A stretch of DNA of 45,345 nt from Methanoregula sp. (GTDB taxonomy: Archaea > Halobacteriota > Methanomicrobia > Methanomicrobiales > Methanospirillaceae): contig JAUSBW010000149.1 in NCBI GenBank assembly GCA_030651815.1, positions 1 through 45,345 on the forward strand. The letters are read 5' to 3'. The notes beneath the pieces were generated by a model. That model searched no databases and had not been told where the DNA came from. It saw nothing but the letters and a program-made list of their open reading frames with translations. Made by a program: the position numbers and the translations under genes. Shown here piece after piece: positions 16,964 to 25,959 of the stretch. Numbering within the stretch: the stretch's first letter is position 1; each line of letters starts with the position of its first letter.

Positions 16964-18367
16964 ATGAATGAGACTCATATCAGGAAGATCTTCCGGCACC
17001 GTGCGGTTGCAGTCATCAGCATCATTTTTATTCTGATCTCGTGTATCGCCATGAGTGGCTGCTTAAGCGATCCCGGCATTCCGGGCTTTGGCTTGCATGG
17101 TTCTTCCCACCGGGCGGATAATGATGGCAAACTCTCCGTATATTTCCTTAATGTCGGTCAGGGTGACTCATCGCTTATCATCTTTGGGGACAAAACGATC
17201 CTGATCGATGCCGGTGAAGTGGATATGGGTGACCGCGTGGTTAACGATCTCAAAGAGCTGGGCGTTACCAGAATTGATCTGCTCGTAGCTACCCACCCGC
17301 ACTCAGACCATATCGGAGGCATGTTACAAGTGCTGGATAATTTCGCGGTACGGCAGGTGCTCGATTCCGGCATGCCGCACACATCGGCACTCTACGAGCG
17401 GTTCTTAGAAAAGATCGATAAGAAAAATATCCCCTATACGGTCGCAGTGCAGGGCGATACTATCGACATCGACCCTGCCCTGCGGATTGTGGTGCTCTCC
17501 CCTCCGGAAAAACGGTTTGGCGATAACTTAAACACCAACTCCATTGTGCTGCGCATATCCTATGGAACGATCAACTTCCTGTTCACTGGAGATGTCGGCG
17601 GTGAAGCCGAGACTGCGCTGGTGAAGTCCGGGTACGCCATCGATTCCCGGATCCTCAAAGTCGGTCACCACGGCAGCCTGCACTCGAGCTCGCCTGCATT
17701 CATTGCAAGGGTAACTCCGGAAGTTGCAATCATCTCACTTGGGCAGGACAACCCGTACGGCCATCCGCACAAACAGGCAGTTGATACGCTTAATGATGCC
17801 GGTGTCACTGTCTACCGGACTGACCGCAACGGGACTATCCTGGTGAGGAGCGACGGGACTTCCTACACAGTAAAGACCGGTATGGGAATTGGTGGATCAG
17901 CCCCGGCAGTTACGTCCATGACGCAGGTTACTGGTAATAGTACCTTAATTGCGCTCCCGATACCCACTGTCCCGGTGGCAGCTACCAACATCTCCATACC
18001 CCTGCCATCGATAACCGTACCGCAGATCGGCAATGCAAAATCCATTGTGTTCAGTGCCACACAATTTAATGCGCCGGGAGATGACCGGCAGAATGTGAAT
18101 GGTGAATGGGTCCAGCTGACCAACCGTGGGGATGACACTGTGCTCATTGCAGGCTGGACACTCTCCGACAACAGCCGTAGTACCCTGTATACCTTCCCGG
18201 CTGTTTACCTTGTGCCCGGAGAGACAGTCACAATCTTTTCGGGTACGGGAACCCTGAACAACACGGCACTCTACATGGGAAAAACAGAACCTGTCTGGAG
18301 CAACAGCGGGGACATCGCAATCTTAAAAGACGGAAGCGGAAATATTATCGACCAGAGGTCAGAGTGA
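16964..18367 (+). CDS. Secreted metallo-beta-lactamase-fold lipoprotein with lamin-tail domain
   Basis: This is a 467-residue exported protein. An N-terminal signal (about residues 10-33) ends in a lipobox-like MSGC, so lipid anchoring at the outer face of the membrane is likely. Residues ~50-300 form the ComEC-type metallo-beta-lactamase domain: NVGQGDSSLI, THPHSDHIGG (zinc ligands), FTGDV and VGHHGSLHSSS. After a Ser/Thr/Pro-rich linker (about 310-360) comes a lamin-tail domain (residues ~362-467; GEWVQLTNRGDDTVLIAGWTL). ComEC MBL domains are thought to degrade DNA, and lamin-tail domains accompany secreted nucleases, so an extracellular or surface nuclease is plausible (inference). DUF3006 follows directly, as it often does with this family. 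Confidence 0.9.
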   Translation: MNETHIRKIFRHRAVAVISIIFILISCIAMSGCLSDPGIPGFGLHGSSHRADNDGKLSVYFLNVGQGDSSLIIFGDKTILIDAGEVDMGDRVVNDLKELGVTRIDLLVATHPHSDHIGGMLQVLDNFAVRQVLDSGMPHTSALYERFLEKIDKKNIPYTVAVQGDTIDIDPALRIVVLSPPEKRFGDNLNTNSIVLRISYGTINFLFTGDVGGEAETALVKSGYAIDSRILKVGHHGSLHSSSPAFIARVTPEVAIISLGQDNPYGHPHKQAVDTLNDAGVTVYRTDRNGTILVRSDGTSYTVKTGMGIGGSAPAVTSMTQVTGNSTLIALPIPTVPVAATNISIPLPSITVPQIGNAKSIVFSATQFNAPGDDRQNVNGEWVQLTNRGDDTVLIAGWTLSDNSRSTLYTFPAVYLVPGETVTIFSGTGTLNNTALYMGKTEPVWSNSGDIAILKDGSGNIIDQRSE

Positions 18368-18373
18368 GTGCGT

Positions 18374-18586
18374 ATGAAAGCGAGCATTGACCGTATCGAA
18401 GAGGGCATTGCGGTGTTGATCAGTGCTGAAGCAGAGCCAGTACGCATGACCATACCGGTATCGCTGCTTCCGCCCGGTGCAAAGGAAGGTGATATTGTTA
18501 TCATCGGTATTGAACGTGATGAAGGGGCGACAGCAGCATCAAAAGACAGGGTCACTTCCCTGATAGAAAAATTAAAAAAGAAATGA
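18374..18586 (+). CDS. DUF3006-family small protein
   Basis: This 70-residue protein starts MKASIDRIEEGIAVL, with a short beta-rich core ending in KEGDIVIIGIERD and a charged helical C-terminus of lysines. DUF3006 proteins are usually encoded immediately after ComEC-type metallo-beta-lactamase proteins, exactly as here, where the previous stop is 6 bases upstream. The ATG at 18374 is preferred; a GTG at 18368 would add two residues. The function is unknown; an auxiliary role for the lipoprotein is inferred only from neighbourhood. A T-rich stretch follows (about 18619-18630) as a possible terminator for both converging genes. Confidence 0.85.
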   Translation: MKASIDRIEEGIAVLISAEAEPVRMTIPVSLLPPGAKEGDIVIIGIERDEGATAASKDRVTSLIEKLKKK

Positions 18587-18636
18587 CCATGGATTTCAAC
18601 GACTCATAGCACAGAATCTTCTTTTTTTGTTTTCAT

Positions 18637-21024
18637 TCATTCTTTTTGGTGTTTTTCAAGCGATTCTGTTAGTTTTTTGATGGCCTGAAAGTCTTTTTTA
18701 CCATGATAGATCGCCTTCCGGAGCGCATCTTTTACAGGATCAGGGGTGACTTTTTGCATCATTCCGCCACGACTGATGGCTGCTGAAGCGTTCTTTAAGA
18801 TGGTGCGCTGCTCTTCGTTGTAGAGCATCTCCCATGCCTGCTGTTCTGACGCCTCTATGGCTTCGCGGTCAAGAGACCCCCTCACCCTGAGGAGTGCGGC
18901 ATCGAAGTGCATCTTTGTGATCATCACATTCTTGATCGCATCTTTGCGTTCCTGTTCTCCGCAGTTGCCCATCATGATGATGAATTCGCGCATGGCTGCC
19001 ATCTTGGCTTCACGGACCAGCGATTCTATGTCAGCACCCACATACCCATCGGTCTGTTTCACCAGTGCATCGATATCCACATCCCTGGAAAGAATGCTTC
19101 CGGTCCCGCCGCCGAGATAGACTTCGAAGATCTTCTTCCTGCTCTCTTCATCCGGTGCCGGGACGTAGATGTGCCGTTCGAGCCGGCCCGGGCGGAGCAG
19201 GGCATCGTCTAACATATCCGGGCGGTTCGTTGCCGCAAGGATGGTGACGTTCCTGAGCTCTTCCATGCCGTCAAGTTCCGTGAGGATCTGGGAGACCACG
19301 CTCTCGGTCACATGGGATGAACCCGGGTAGCTTCCCCGTTTTGGCACCAGTGCATCGATCTCATCGAAGAAGATGATGGAAGGGGATGCCTGCCGCGCTT
19401 TCCTGAAGATCTCCCTGACACCTTTTTCCGATTCCCCCACCCATTTCGAGAGCAGTTCGGGGCCTTTGACAGCGATGAAGTTGCACTCGCTCTCGTTTGC
19501 CACAGCTTTTGCGAGCAGGGTCTTTCCTGTACCGGGCGGGCCGAAGAGAAGAATGCCTTTTGGGGGTTTGGTCTGGAGTCGCTCAAAGACATCCGGGTAC
19601 TTCAATGGCCATTCGACTGCCTCTTTGAGCTCCTGCTTGGTCTCTTCAAGACCGCCCACCTGTTTCCAGGTGATGTCGGGCACTTCGACAAGGACTTCAC
19701 GCATTGCCGAGGGCTCCACATGCTTCCTGGCTTCAGCAAAATCTTCGTTGGTCACCCGCAGCGCATCAAGCACTTCGTTTGGGATCTCCTCGTCAATTTT
19801 GATTAAGGGGATTACCTTCCTGAGGGCATGCATGGCCGCTTCCTTGACCAGCAGCGCAACATCAGCGCCCACAAATCCGTGGGTGGAGTTTGCATATTCC
19901 TCAATTTTCACATTGTCTGCAAGCGGTACACCGCGGGTGTGTACCTGGAAGATTTCCATGCGGCCTTTTTTGTCCGGGATACCAATCTCGATCTCCCGGT
20001 CAAACCGACCCCCCCTGCGGAGTGCGGGGTCAATGGAGTCCGGCAGGTTGGTTGCGGCAATCACAATGACCTGCCCGCGCCCCTTTAACCCGTCCATGAG
20101 TGCGAGGAGCTGGGCAACTACGCGTCGCTCGAGTTCTCCTTTAGTGTCTTCACGCTTGGGGGCGATAGAGTCTACTTCATCGATGAAGATGATCGCCGGT
20201 GCATTCGCTTGCGCTTCTTCAAAGACTTCCCGGAGTTTTCCCTCACTTGCCCCATAAGTCCCGCTCACAATCTCCGGGCCGGAGATGGTGATGAAATGTG
20301 CATCCACTTCATTTGCCACCGCTTTTGCGATCAGGGTCTTACCGGTTCCTGGAGGCCCGTAGAGCAGCACTCCCTTGGGGGGTTGAATACCCAGACGCTC
20401 AAAGATCTCGGGGTGCCTCAGTGGAAGTTCGATCATCTCCCGCACGAGCTGCAGCTCCCGTCCAAGCCCACCGATATCTTCATAGTGGATGTCAGAGACT
20501 TCCCTCATTCCGTCTTCGGGTTTGTAGGGCTCTTCTTTGAGTTCGATCTCGGTGTCATCGGTGACAATCGCAATTCCTTTCGGAGCGACTTTTGTTATCA
20601 CCAGAGTAATTGCGTTTCCGATCACATCCACGCGTACGGTCTGACCTTCCATTACAGACCGGCCGCGCAACACCCGTGCAAGGTACTGTTCACCCCCGAC
20701 GAGCCGTATCGGCTGGGTGGGTTGGATCACCACCTTCTTCGCATACACGGCCTCGGATTTTTTGATCTTTACCCGCTCATCGATACCGGTACCGGCATTT
20801 CCCCGTATATTCCCGTCTATGCGAAGGATGGAATATCCGGTATCCTGTGCAAATCCGGGCCAGACAACTGCAGCTGCCTTTTTCTTCCCCTGGATCTCGA
20901 TCACATCGCCCGAGACCAGTCCGATCTTCTTCATCACTTCGATGCTCACCCGCGCGATACCGCGGCCGGCATCATCGTGGGTTGCTTCCTTTACTGTAAC
21001 TTCTGCAAAATCTTTTTCTGTCAA
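18637..21024 (-). CDS. cdc48: CDC48/VCP-type AAA+ ATPase (VAT)
   Basis: This 795-residue unfoldase has the standard order. An N-terminal double-psi barrel and substrate domain occupies residues ~1-180. The first AAA module has Walker A GPPGTGKT near 223, Walker [10 protein letters not shown] and an arginine-finger region [13 protein letters not shown]. The second has Walker A near 495, [16 protein letters not shown] and [12 protein letters not shown]. It threads proteins, probably into the archaeal proteasome. The start is TTG at 21024, supported by GAGGTG about 8 bases upstream; no nearby ATG fits the family N-terminus. The promoter has a TATA box and a perfect palindrome (listed separately). 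The gene is single and complete. Confidence 0.95.
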   Translation of the reverse strand: MTEKDFAEVTVKEATHDDAGRGIARVSIEVMKKIGLVSGDVIEIQGKKKAAAVVWPGFAQDTGYSILRIDGNIRGNAGTGIDERVKIKKSEAVYAKKVVIQPTQPIRLVGGEQYLARVLRGRSVMEGQTVRVDVIGNAITLVITKVAPKGIAIVTDDTEIELKEEPYKPEDGMREVSDIHYEDIGGLGRELQLVREMIELPLRHPEIFERLGIQPPKGVLLYGPPGTGKTLIAKAVANEVDAHFITISGPEIVSGTYGASEGKLREVFEEAQANAPAIIFIDEVDSIAPKREDTKGELERRVVAQLLALMDGLKGRGQVIVIAATNLPDSIDPALRRGGRFDREIEIGIPDKKGRMEIFQVHTRGVPLADNVKIEEYANSTHGFVGADVALLVKEAAMHALRKVIPLIKIDEEIPNEVLDALRVTNEDFAEARKHVEPSAMREVLVEVPDITWKQVGGLEETKQELKEAVEWPLKYPDVFERLQTKPPKGILLFGPPGTGKTLLAKAVANESECNFIAVKGPELLSKWVGESEKGVREIFRKARQASPSIIFFDEIDALVPKRGSYPGSSHVTESVVSQILTELDGMEELRNVTILAATNRPDMLDDALLRPGRLERHIYVPAPDEESRKKIFEVYLGGGTGSILSRDVDIDALVKQTDGYVGADIESLVREAKMAAMREFIIMMGNCGEQERKDAIKNVMITKMHFDAALLRVRGSLDREAIEASEQQAWEMLYNEEQRTILKNASAAISRGGMMQKVTPDPVKDALRKAIYHGKKDFQAIKKLTESLEKHQKE

Positions 21025-21044
21025 GCGTAAAACACCTCGTTCAT

Positions 21045-21088
21045 TTAAGGTTTACCTTAAGTTAGTGTTCAAATATATATAAAATATT
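21045..21088 (-). promoter_or_regulatory. cdc48 promoter: TATA box plus perfect palindrome at the start site
   Basis: On the minus strand a TATA run (TTTATATATATTT, 21072-21084) is followed about 20-25 bases later by TTAAGGT-TT-ACCTTAA (21045-21060), a perfect 16-bp palindrome. The expected transcription start falls at or beside it, leaving a leader of roughly 25 bases that carries GAGGTG. Archaeal heat-shock regulators bind palindromes at this position of AAA ATPase promoters, so a stress operator is plausible (inference). Confidence 0.55.
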
Positions 21089-21340
21089 TGTTTGCGGAAC
21101 ATCTCATTCCGGGAATGAAAAGTGACAGGTTATACATTGGTCAGACAGATCGGGAATTTACCGCTTTGCATTAACGATCTGCCATTATTTACGTGAACAG
21201 AACGGGATTTGCGGTAACCAGCACAAAGCAAAAAATTCTGCGTTATTCCAAATCAACTTTACTTGTTGAGAAGACAAGCCAGATTTAGTCCAGAATTAAA
21301 AAAACAAGCCTTTATCTGGTCTTTACTTCAACCTGTATTC

Positions 21341-22618
21341 ATGAGTATAGTCGCTGATGCCAAGCGTGGTATTGTTACTGAAGAGATGAAGATCGTCGCG
21401 AAACAGGAGGGAGTCACTGAAGATTTTGTCCGGCGCGGCGTTGCAGGAGGCCACATTGTTATCCCGGTCTCACCCTACCGGAAAGTGAAGATCTGCGGCA
21501 TTGGCGATGGGCTTCGCACAAAGGTCAATGCGTCGATAGGAACATCCACCGATATTGTAGATATCCCCCAGGAGATCGAGAAGGCAAAACAGGCCGAGCG
21601 TGCCGGTGCCGACACCTTAATGGAACTTTCAACTGGCGGTGACTTTGTCGAGATCCGCAAGCAGATAATAGCAAATACAACTCTGTCTGTTGGTTGCGTT
21701 CCTCTCTACCAGGCATTCATTGAAGCCGCGATCAAGGATGGCGCTGTTGTCAACATGAAAGAAGATGATCTCTTCCGGATCACCGCAGAACAGGCCAGAC
21801 TCGGTACCAACTTCATGGCCATTCATACCGGAATCAACTGGGAAACCGTCAAGCGCCTGAAAAACCAGGGGCGGCACGGCGGACTGGTCTCACGCGGCGG
21901 GGCATTCATGACTGCTTGGATGCTCCATAACGAGAAGGAGAACCCTCTCTACAGTGAATTTGATTACCTGCTGGAGATCATGAAGGAGCACGAGGTTACT
22001 CTCTCCATGGGTAACGGTATGCGCGCAGGTGCAATCCATGACGCAACCGATCGTGCAGCAATCCAGGAACTGCTCATCAACGCAGAGCTTGCCGACAAGG
22101 CACACACTGAAAATGTACCGGTGATTGTTGAAGGCCCGGGTCATGTGCCAATCGATGAGATTGCCGCCAATGTCATGCTGATGAAACGTGTCACCAACAA
22201 CAAACCGTTCTACATGCTCGGTCCCATTGTCACCGATATCGCCCCGGGTTACGATGACCGGGTAGCTGCTATTGGTGCTGCAATCTCATCATCGCTCGGT
22301 GCGGATTTCATCTGCTACGTGACTCCGGCAGAACACCTCGCACTTCCGACCCCCGAAGAAGTCTATGAAGGGGTCATGAGTTCACGCATTGCCGCCCATG
22401 TCGGTGACATGATCAAACTGAAAAAGACCCGTGATCTCGACCTTGAGATGGGACATGCACGCAGGGATCTTGACTGGGACCGCCAGTTTGCTGTTGCCAT
22501 GAACCCGGCACGGGCAAAAGCAATCCGCAAGGAGCGTATGCCTGCGGATACTGACGGGTGCACCATGTGCGGCGACTATTGTGCAATCAAAATTGTGAAC
22601 AAGCATTTCCAGTTCTAA
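21341..22618 (+). CDS. thiC: ThiC-family radical SAM enzyme (phosphomethylpyrimidine synthase)
   Basis: This 425-residue enzyme rearranges aminoimidazole ribotide to hydroxymethylpyrimidine phosphate for thiamine synthesis. Visible family segments are ADTLMELSTGGDFVEIRKQI, MAIHTGINWETVKRL, SRGGAFMTAWML, SMGNGMRAGAIHDA, VEGPGHVPIDEI and YVTPAEHLALPTPEEVYEGV. The C-terminal cluster-binding cysteines read CTMCGDYC, i.e. C-x2-C-x3-C, one residue shorter than the C-x2-C-x4-C I know from bacterial ThiC. The ATG at 21341 gives the usual N-terminus; upstream codons to 21263 are non-coding leader. No ribosome site is seen, and a TTTATCTGG box 30 bases upstream suggests a leaderless message. A paralogous role in benzimidazole synthesis (BzaF) is a less likely alternative. 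Confidence 0.88.
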   Translation: MSIVADAKRGIVTEEMKIVAKQEGVTEDFVRRGVAGGHIVIPVSPYRKVKICGIGDGLRTKVNASIGTSTDIVDIPQEIEKAKQAERAGADTLMELSTGGDFVEIRKQIIANTTLSVGCVPLYQAFIEAAIKDGAVVNMKEDDLFRITAEQARLGTNFMAIHTGINWETVKRLKNQGRHGGLVSRGGAFMTAWMLHNEKENPLYSEFDYLLEIMKEHEVTLSMGNGMRAGAIHDATDRAAIQELLINAELADKAHTENVPVIVEGPGHVPIDEIAANVMLMKRVTNNKPFYMLGPIVTDIAPGYDDRVAAIGAAISSSLGADFICYVTPAEHLALPTPEEVYEGVMSSRIAAHVGDMIKLKKTRDLDLEMGHARRDLDWDRQFAVAMNPARAKAIRKERMPADTDGCTMCGDYCAIKIVNKHFQF

Positions 22619-22636
22619 TCAGTACCCCCTCCTTTT

Positions 22637-22667
22637 TTTGCCACGACATCACCACCCCTTTTTTTGA
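22637..22667 (+). terminator. Two T-tracts after thiC
   Basis: A T7 run at 22637-22643 and another T7 run near 22661-22667 follow the thiC stop at 22618. Archaeal termination commonly uses such oligo-T tracts. The rest of the 212-base gap holds only a CTTAAATAAT promoter-like box (about 22812-22821) close to the next GTG start. Confidence 0.5.
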
Positions 22668-22830
22668 GCACTTACCCGGATAGTCATCCTTATTGGATTA
22701 AACGGACAATATTTGAATGAATGCCACGATGAAGCACGCCATGATACCAGTACATAAAAAGCAAATCCGCGATACTGCATGCCTAACTCAATACAGTCAA
22801 ATAATCTTTCTGCTTAAATAATCCGGCACG

Positions 22831-23562
22831 GTGATCTCAATCAAATTAAACTTCGGGGGATTTGTCCCGCTATCAACCGTTGACTGGCGTGGACGGTCGG
22901 CCTGCACGGTATTTCTCAGGGGATGCCCGGTCCGCTGCACCTACTGCCAGAACTCCTCGATACTTTCGGGTAAAGATGAACGCGACTGTGAAGAGATCAT
23001 TGAGATGATCCGCGGATCCCTGTTCGCCATCAGCGGAGTTATTTTTTCCGGCGGCGAACCTACAGCACAGAAAGAGGCATTGCTCTTCCTTGCCCGTGCC
23101 ACAAAGACAATGAGTCTCGCTGTCGGTGTTCACACCAATGGCGTGTACCCGGGCACTCTTGAAGCCCTCATCAAAGAGAGACTCATCGATCACGTGGCAC
23201 TTGACATAAAAGCCCGGTGGGCGCGGTATAATAATCTCCTCAAGGGAGATTATGTTAAGGATGTGCAGAAGTCACTTGCACTCTGTAAAGAAGCGCACGA
23301 GAACGGACATCTGCCGGAGTTCGAAGTCGTAATCACCCTGTTCCGGGGATACGACGATGAAGTTCCCATCATCGCACAAGAAGCGGGTGGTGTAGATATC
23401 GTACTGCAGCAGGGAGTGACCGAAGATGTGCGTCCCTTCTCTGAAGCAGAGATGGAAAAAATTGCTGACGGGCTTCTACGAAGTGTTAAGATCCGTACCC
23501 GTGAAGGAGGTGAAATTGTCTATGAAGGTGATCGGAGTCGTCGGGCTGCCAGCAAGCGGTAA
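22831..23562 (+). CDS. Radical SAM protein (NrdG-like activase family)
   Basis: This 243-residue protein contains RGCPVRCTYCQN (C-x3-C-x2-C, residues ~31-38), the [4Fe-4S] cluster motif, with a GGEPT motif near residue 74 and HTNGVYPGTL near residue 97. The size and start (LNFGGFVPLSTVDWRGRSACTVFLRG) are typical of annotations as anaerobic ribonucleotide reductase activating protein. No reductase gene is next to it, so the target is uncertain. The start is GTG at 22831 with a TATA-like box about 15-20 bases before it, so the message is probably leaderless. Its last 41 bases overlap the start of the next kinase gene, the beginning of a four-gene overlapping operon ending with RNase Z. Confidence 0.85.
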   Translation: MISIKLNFGGFVPLSTVDWRGRSACTVFLRGCPVRCTYCQNSSILSGKDERDCEEIIEMIRGSLFAISGVIFSGGEPTAQKEALLFLARATKTMSLAVGVHTNGVYPGTLEALIKERLIDHVALDIKARWARYNNLLKGDYVKDVQKSLALCKEAHENGHLPEFEVVITLFRGYDDEVPIIAQEAGGVDIVLQQGVTEDVRPFSEAEMEKIADGLLRSVKIRTREGGEIVYEGDRSRRAASKR

Positions 23563-24070
23563 AGGTGAATTTTCAAAGATCGCCGCAGAAGCAGGTATCC
23601 CGGTCATAGTCATGGGCGATATGATCCGGGCTGCTGTAAAGAAAGCGGGGCTGGAACCTACCGATACCAATTTCGGGGCAACGGCAAACCGGCTCCGTGC
23701 AGAGAACGGCATGGATGCAATCGCTGCGCTGTGCGTGCCGGAGATAAACGGCCAGACTGCACCACTGGTCCTTGTCGATGGGATACGGGGGGATGCTGAG
23801 GTACGGCTGTTCCGGAAGCACTATTCTATGTTTACGCTCATCAGCATAGATTCTTCATTTGAAAAACGGCTTGACCGCATCAGGGCACGCGGTCGTTCCG
23901 ACGATTTTGTTCTGCCCGAATCCCTGCGTGAGCGGGATGAACGCGAGATGAAATGGGGACTTGGTAATGCACTTGCAGAAGCGGATATCAGGATAAAAAA
24001 CGAAGGCAGTCTTGAGGAGTTCTCCTCAGCGGTAATCTCTGTCATTTCCTCACTGGGATGTGATCCATGA
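23522..24070 (+). CDS. UPF0200-family P-loop kinase
   Basis: This 182-residue protein has a P-loop GLPASGKGE (residues 7-15), VMGDMIR near residue 31, and an LVDGIRGDAEV Walker-B-like segment near residue 84, followed by an RIRARGRSDD lid-like stretch. This is the pattern of the archaeal UPF0200 family, related to adenylate and dephospho-CoA kinases; the true substrate is unknown. The ATG at 23522 is decided by a strong GGAGG at 23506-23510, inside the end of the upstream gene. Upstream codons in the same frame belong to that overlap. The stop overlaps the next ATG by 4 bases. Confidence 0.85.
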   Translation: MKVIGVVGLPASGKGEFSKIAAEAGIPVIVMGDMIRAAVKKAGLEPTDTNFGATANRLRAENGMDAIAALCVPEINGQTAPLVLVDGIRGDAEVRLFRKHYSMFTLISIDSSFEKRLDRIRARGRSDDFVLPESLRERDEREMKWGLGNALAEADIRIKNEGSLEEFSSAVISVISSLGCDP

Positions 24071-24840
24071 TGCTCAAACCGTATTTCTCTTCTTCCTCAA
24101 AAGTCTGGGATGACATCGCATGGGTGTACGGGATCGAAGAGGCGGGTTACGACGGCTGGGAGATAGTAGCGGACGGCAACTACAAACTTGACAATCCCGA
24201 ATGCCTCAAAAAAATACAAGACGTGATTGCGGGCACAGATCTGGGTATTTCAGTGCATGCCCCATTTGGTGATCTGAACCTTGCTACATTAAACGATCCT
24301 ATCTGGCGCGAATCGATCCGGCAGATATGTACCTGCATATCCCTTGCATCCGCTTTCGCTGACCGGATCACCATCCATCCCGGCTACCTGTCCCCCATCG
24401 GGAAACTGATGCCCCAAAAAGTCTGGGATCTCCAGAAAGAGGCACTCAGGCAGATCGGGAAATGTGCTGCTGAGCATTCAGTACTGGCATGTGTTGAGAA
24501 CATGATCGGTGTAAAAGAGTTTCTCTGCCAGCTTCCCGAAGAACTCATTGGCATGACCGAAGGAATTGAGGGTATCGGGATGACCTTTGATTTCGGTCAT
24601 GCGAATACACTGGGTAAAGTGAACAGTTTCCTGCCGTTTGTTAAAAAAGCCAGTCATATCCATATTCACGACAACCACGGTATGTCTGATGAACATCTGG
24701 CACTGGGCGACGGGCTCATCGACTGGACTATAGTGGGAAAGTCTGTTGCAGCGAACTATAACGGTATCGTCGTTATCGAAGGGCGATCCATAGAAGAGGC
24801 AGGAACGAGCCTGCCGGTATTCCGGGAGTGTTTTTTATGA
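24067..24840 (+). CDS. Sugar-phosphate isomerase/epimerase-like TIM barrel (AP endonuclease 2 family)
   Basis: This 257-residue xylose-isomerase-like TIM barrel has conserved metal-site segments in order: GWEIVADG near residue 31, ISVHAPFGDLN near 61, ITIHPGYLSP near 99, VENMIG near 142, FDFGHAN near 173, HIHDNHGMSDEHLALGDGLIDW near 198-219, and IVVIEG near 235. The metal ligands (E, H, E, D/H, H, H, E) seem complete, so it is likely an active isomerase, epimerase or endonuclease IV-like enzyme; which one cannot be told. It overlaps its upstream neighbour by 4 bases, and the downstream RNase Z start overlaps its stop, so it is translated in the operon. Confidence 0.85.
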   Translation: MMLKPYFSSSSKVWDDIAWVYGIEEAGYDGWEIVADGNYKLDNPECLKKIQDVIAGTDLGISVHAPFGDLNLATLNDPIWRESIRQICTCISLASAFADRITIHPGYLSPIGKLMPQKVWDLQKEALRQIGKCAAEHSVLACVENMIGVKEFLCQLPEELIGMTEGIEGIGMTFDFGHANTLGKVNSFLPFVKKASHIHIHDNHGMSDEHLALGDGLIDWTIVGKSVAANYNGIVVIEGRSIEEAGTSLPVFRECFL

Positions 24841-25775
24841 GTGGCGAGACCCTGCACGTCTATTTCCTTGGCACTGCCGGTGCCCTGCCAACGCCGCAGC
24901 GCAACCCCCCCTGCATCATGATACGGCGCGGTGCTGATACCCTGCTCTTTGACTGCGGGGAAGGTGCCCAGCAGCAGATGATGAGAGCGCGATGCGGTTT
25001 TTTAGTCAACGCGATCTTTGTCACCCACTGGCATGCGGATCACTTCCTTGGCATATTCGGCCTTGTCCAGACCATGTCATTCAACGGGCGCACCGAGCCC
25101 CTCACCATCTACGGGCCGGAATGGGTGCAGGAGTTCGTCACTTCCCTGCGTCAGGTAACACGGTTCAATCTGAAATTTACCATAGACGCTGTTGAACTTA
25201 CGCATGGCTCATGGGTGCGGTTTGACGAGTATACCATCACCGCATTTGCCGTAAGCCATGGGATGGCGGCACTGGGATATTCATTGGAAGAAGATCCCCG
25301 TCCGGGCAGGTTCGACCGCGAAGGGGCAATCGCTCTTGGTGTTCCCCCGGGCCCCCTTTTTGGCAGGCTCCAGCGCGGGGAAACAGTTACCATCGGTGCA
25401 GAAGGGCAAAGGCGCGAAGTGAAACCGGAAGAGGTTCTTGGCACCCCCCGCCCCGGACGCAAGATTGTATATACCGGAGACACCCGTGCAGTCCATACCA
25501 CATTAGGAGAGATTGCCCGGAATGCAGATCTGTTGATCCATGATGCTACCTATGATGAAACTGAAGCGGCCCGGGCAGCGGAATTTTACCATGCCACGGC
25601 AGCACAGGCCGGAGAAGCAGCAACCATCCTTTCAGCCCGCACCCTGGTTCTCGTCCACATCAGTTCACGATATATCGATTCACAGGCTCATGTCAGCGAT
25701 GCAAAGAAAAAATTCTCCGGTCCGATCACAGCTCCAAATGACCTCGATATGATTGAAGTACCGTTCCGTGATTGA
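24837..25775 (+). CDS. rnz: Ribonuclease Z (tRNA 3' endonuclease)
   Basis: This 312-residue metallo-beta-lactamase nuclease cuts the 3' trailer from tRNA precursors, which matters here because neither tRNA in the window encodes CCA. The core motif THWHADHFLG (residues ~63-72) supplies most zinc ligands. VSHGMAALGY near residue 139, YTGDTRAV near residue 212 and VHISSRY near 273 complete the fold. The RNase Z exosite loop (GPPLFGRLQRGE) is present, which separates it from other MBL proteins. The start is ATG 24837, whose ATGA overlaps the previous stop; the three in-frame codons before it are excluded by that coupling. Confidence 0.93.
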   Translation: MSGETLHVYFLGTAGALPTPQRNPPCIMIRRGADTLLFDCGEGAQQQMMRARCGFLVNAIFVTHWHADHFLGIFGLVQTMSFNGRTEPLTIYGPEWVQEFVTSLRQVTRFNLKFTIDAVELTHGSWVRFDEYTITAFAVSHGMAALGYSLEEDPRPGRFDREGAIALGVPPGPLFGRLQRGETVTIGAEGQRREVKPEEVLGTPRPGRKIVYTGDTRAVHTTLGEIARNADLLIHDATYDETEAARAAEFYHATAAQAGEAATILSARTLVLVHISSRYIDSQAHVSDAKKKFSGPITAPNDLDMIEVPFRD

Positions 25776-25959
25776 ACGGGTTCTTCATTTTTCATGCTAT
25801 TTTTAATTTTTTTCCGGACTGTACAATCTTTTCCGGATAACAAGTAAATTAAATCTTCAGACACCCATTCATGGATATACAGAGCAGTATCCAATCGCGT
25901 GGCATTGACGAAAAAATCTAAAACAAAATGCCCGTTTCGCTGTGTGTGTGGTGAAAAAA
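25776..25959. promoter_or_regulatory. Promoter region of the DHH nuclease gene
   Basis: T-rich runs right after the RNase Z stop (25799-25812) may terminate that operon. A repeated TTTTCCGGA element (25810-25817 and 25832-25839) and a 6-bp inverted repeat TGGATA-N10-TATCCA (25872-25893) lie upstream of the next gene. None is a clear operator. Confidence 0.35.

Noticed and set aside
20209-21030. 273-codon plus-strand frame opposite cdc48
   Set aside because: It is an antisense shadow of the N-terminal half of cdc48, with no recognisable domain.
22831-23562. Calling the radical SAM gene nrdG outright
   Set aside because: No anaerobic ribonucleotide reductase is adjacent, and many archaeal radical SAM proteins carry this label without evidence.
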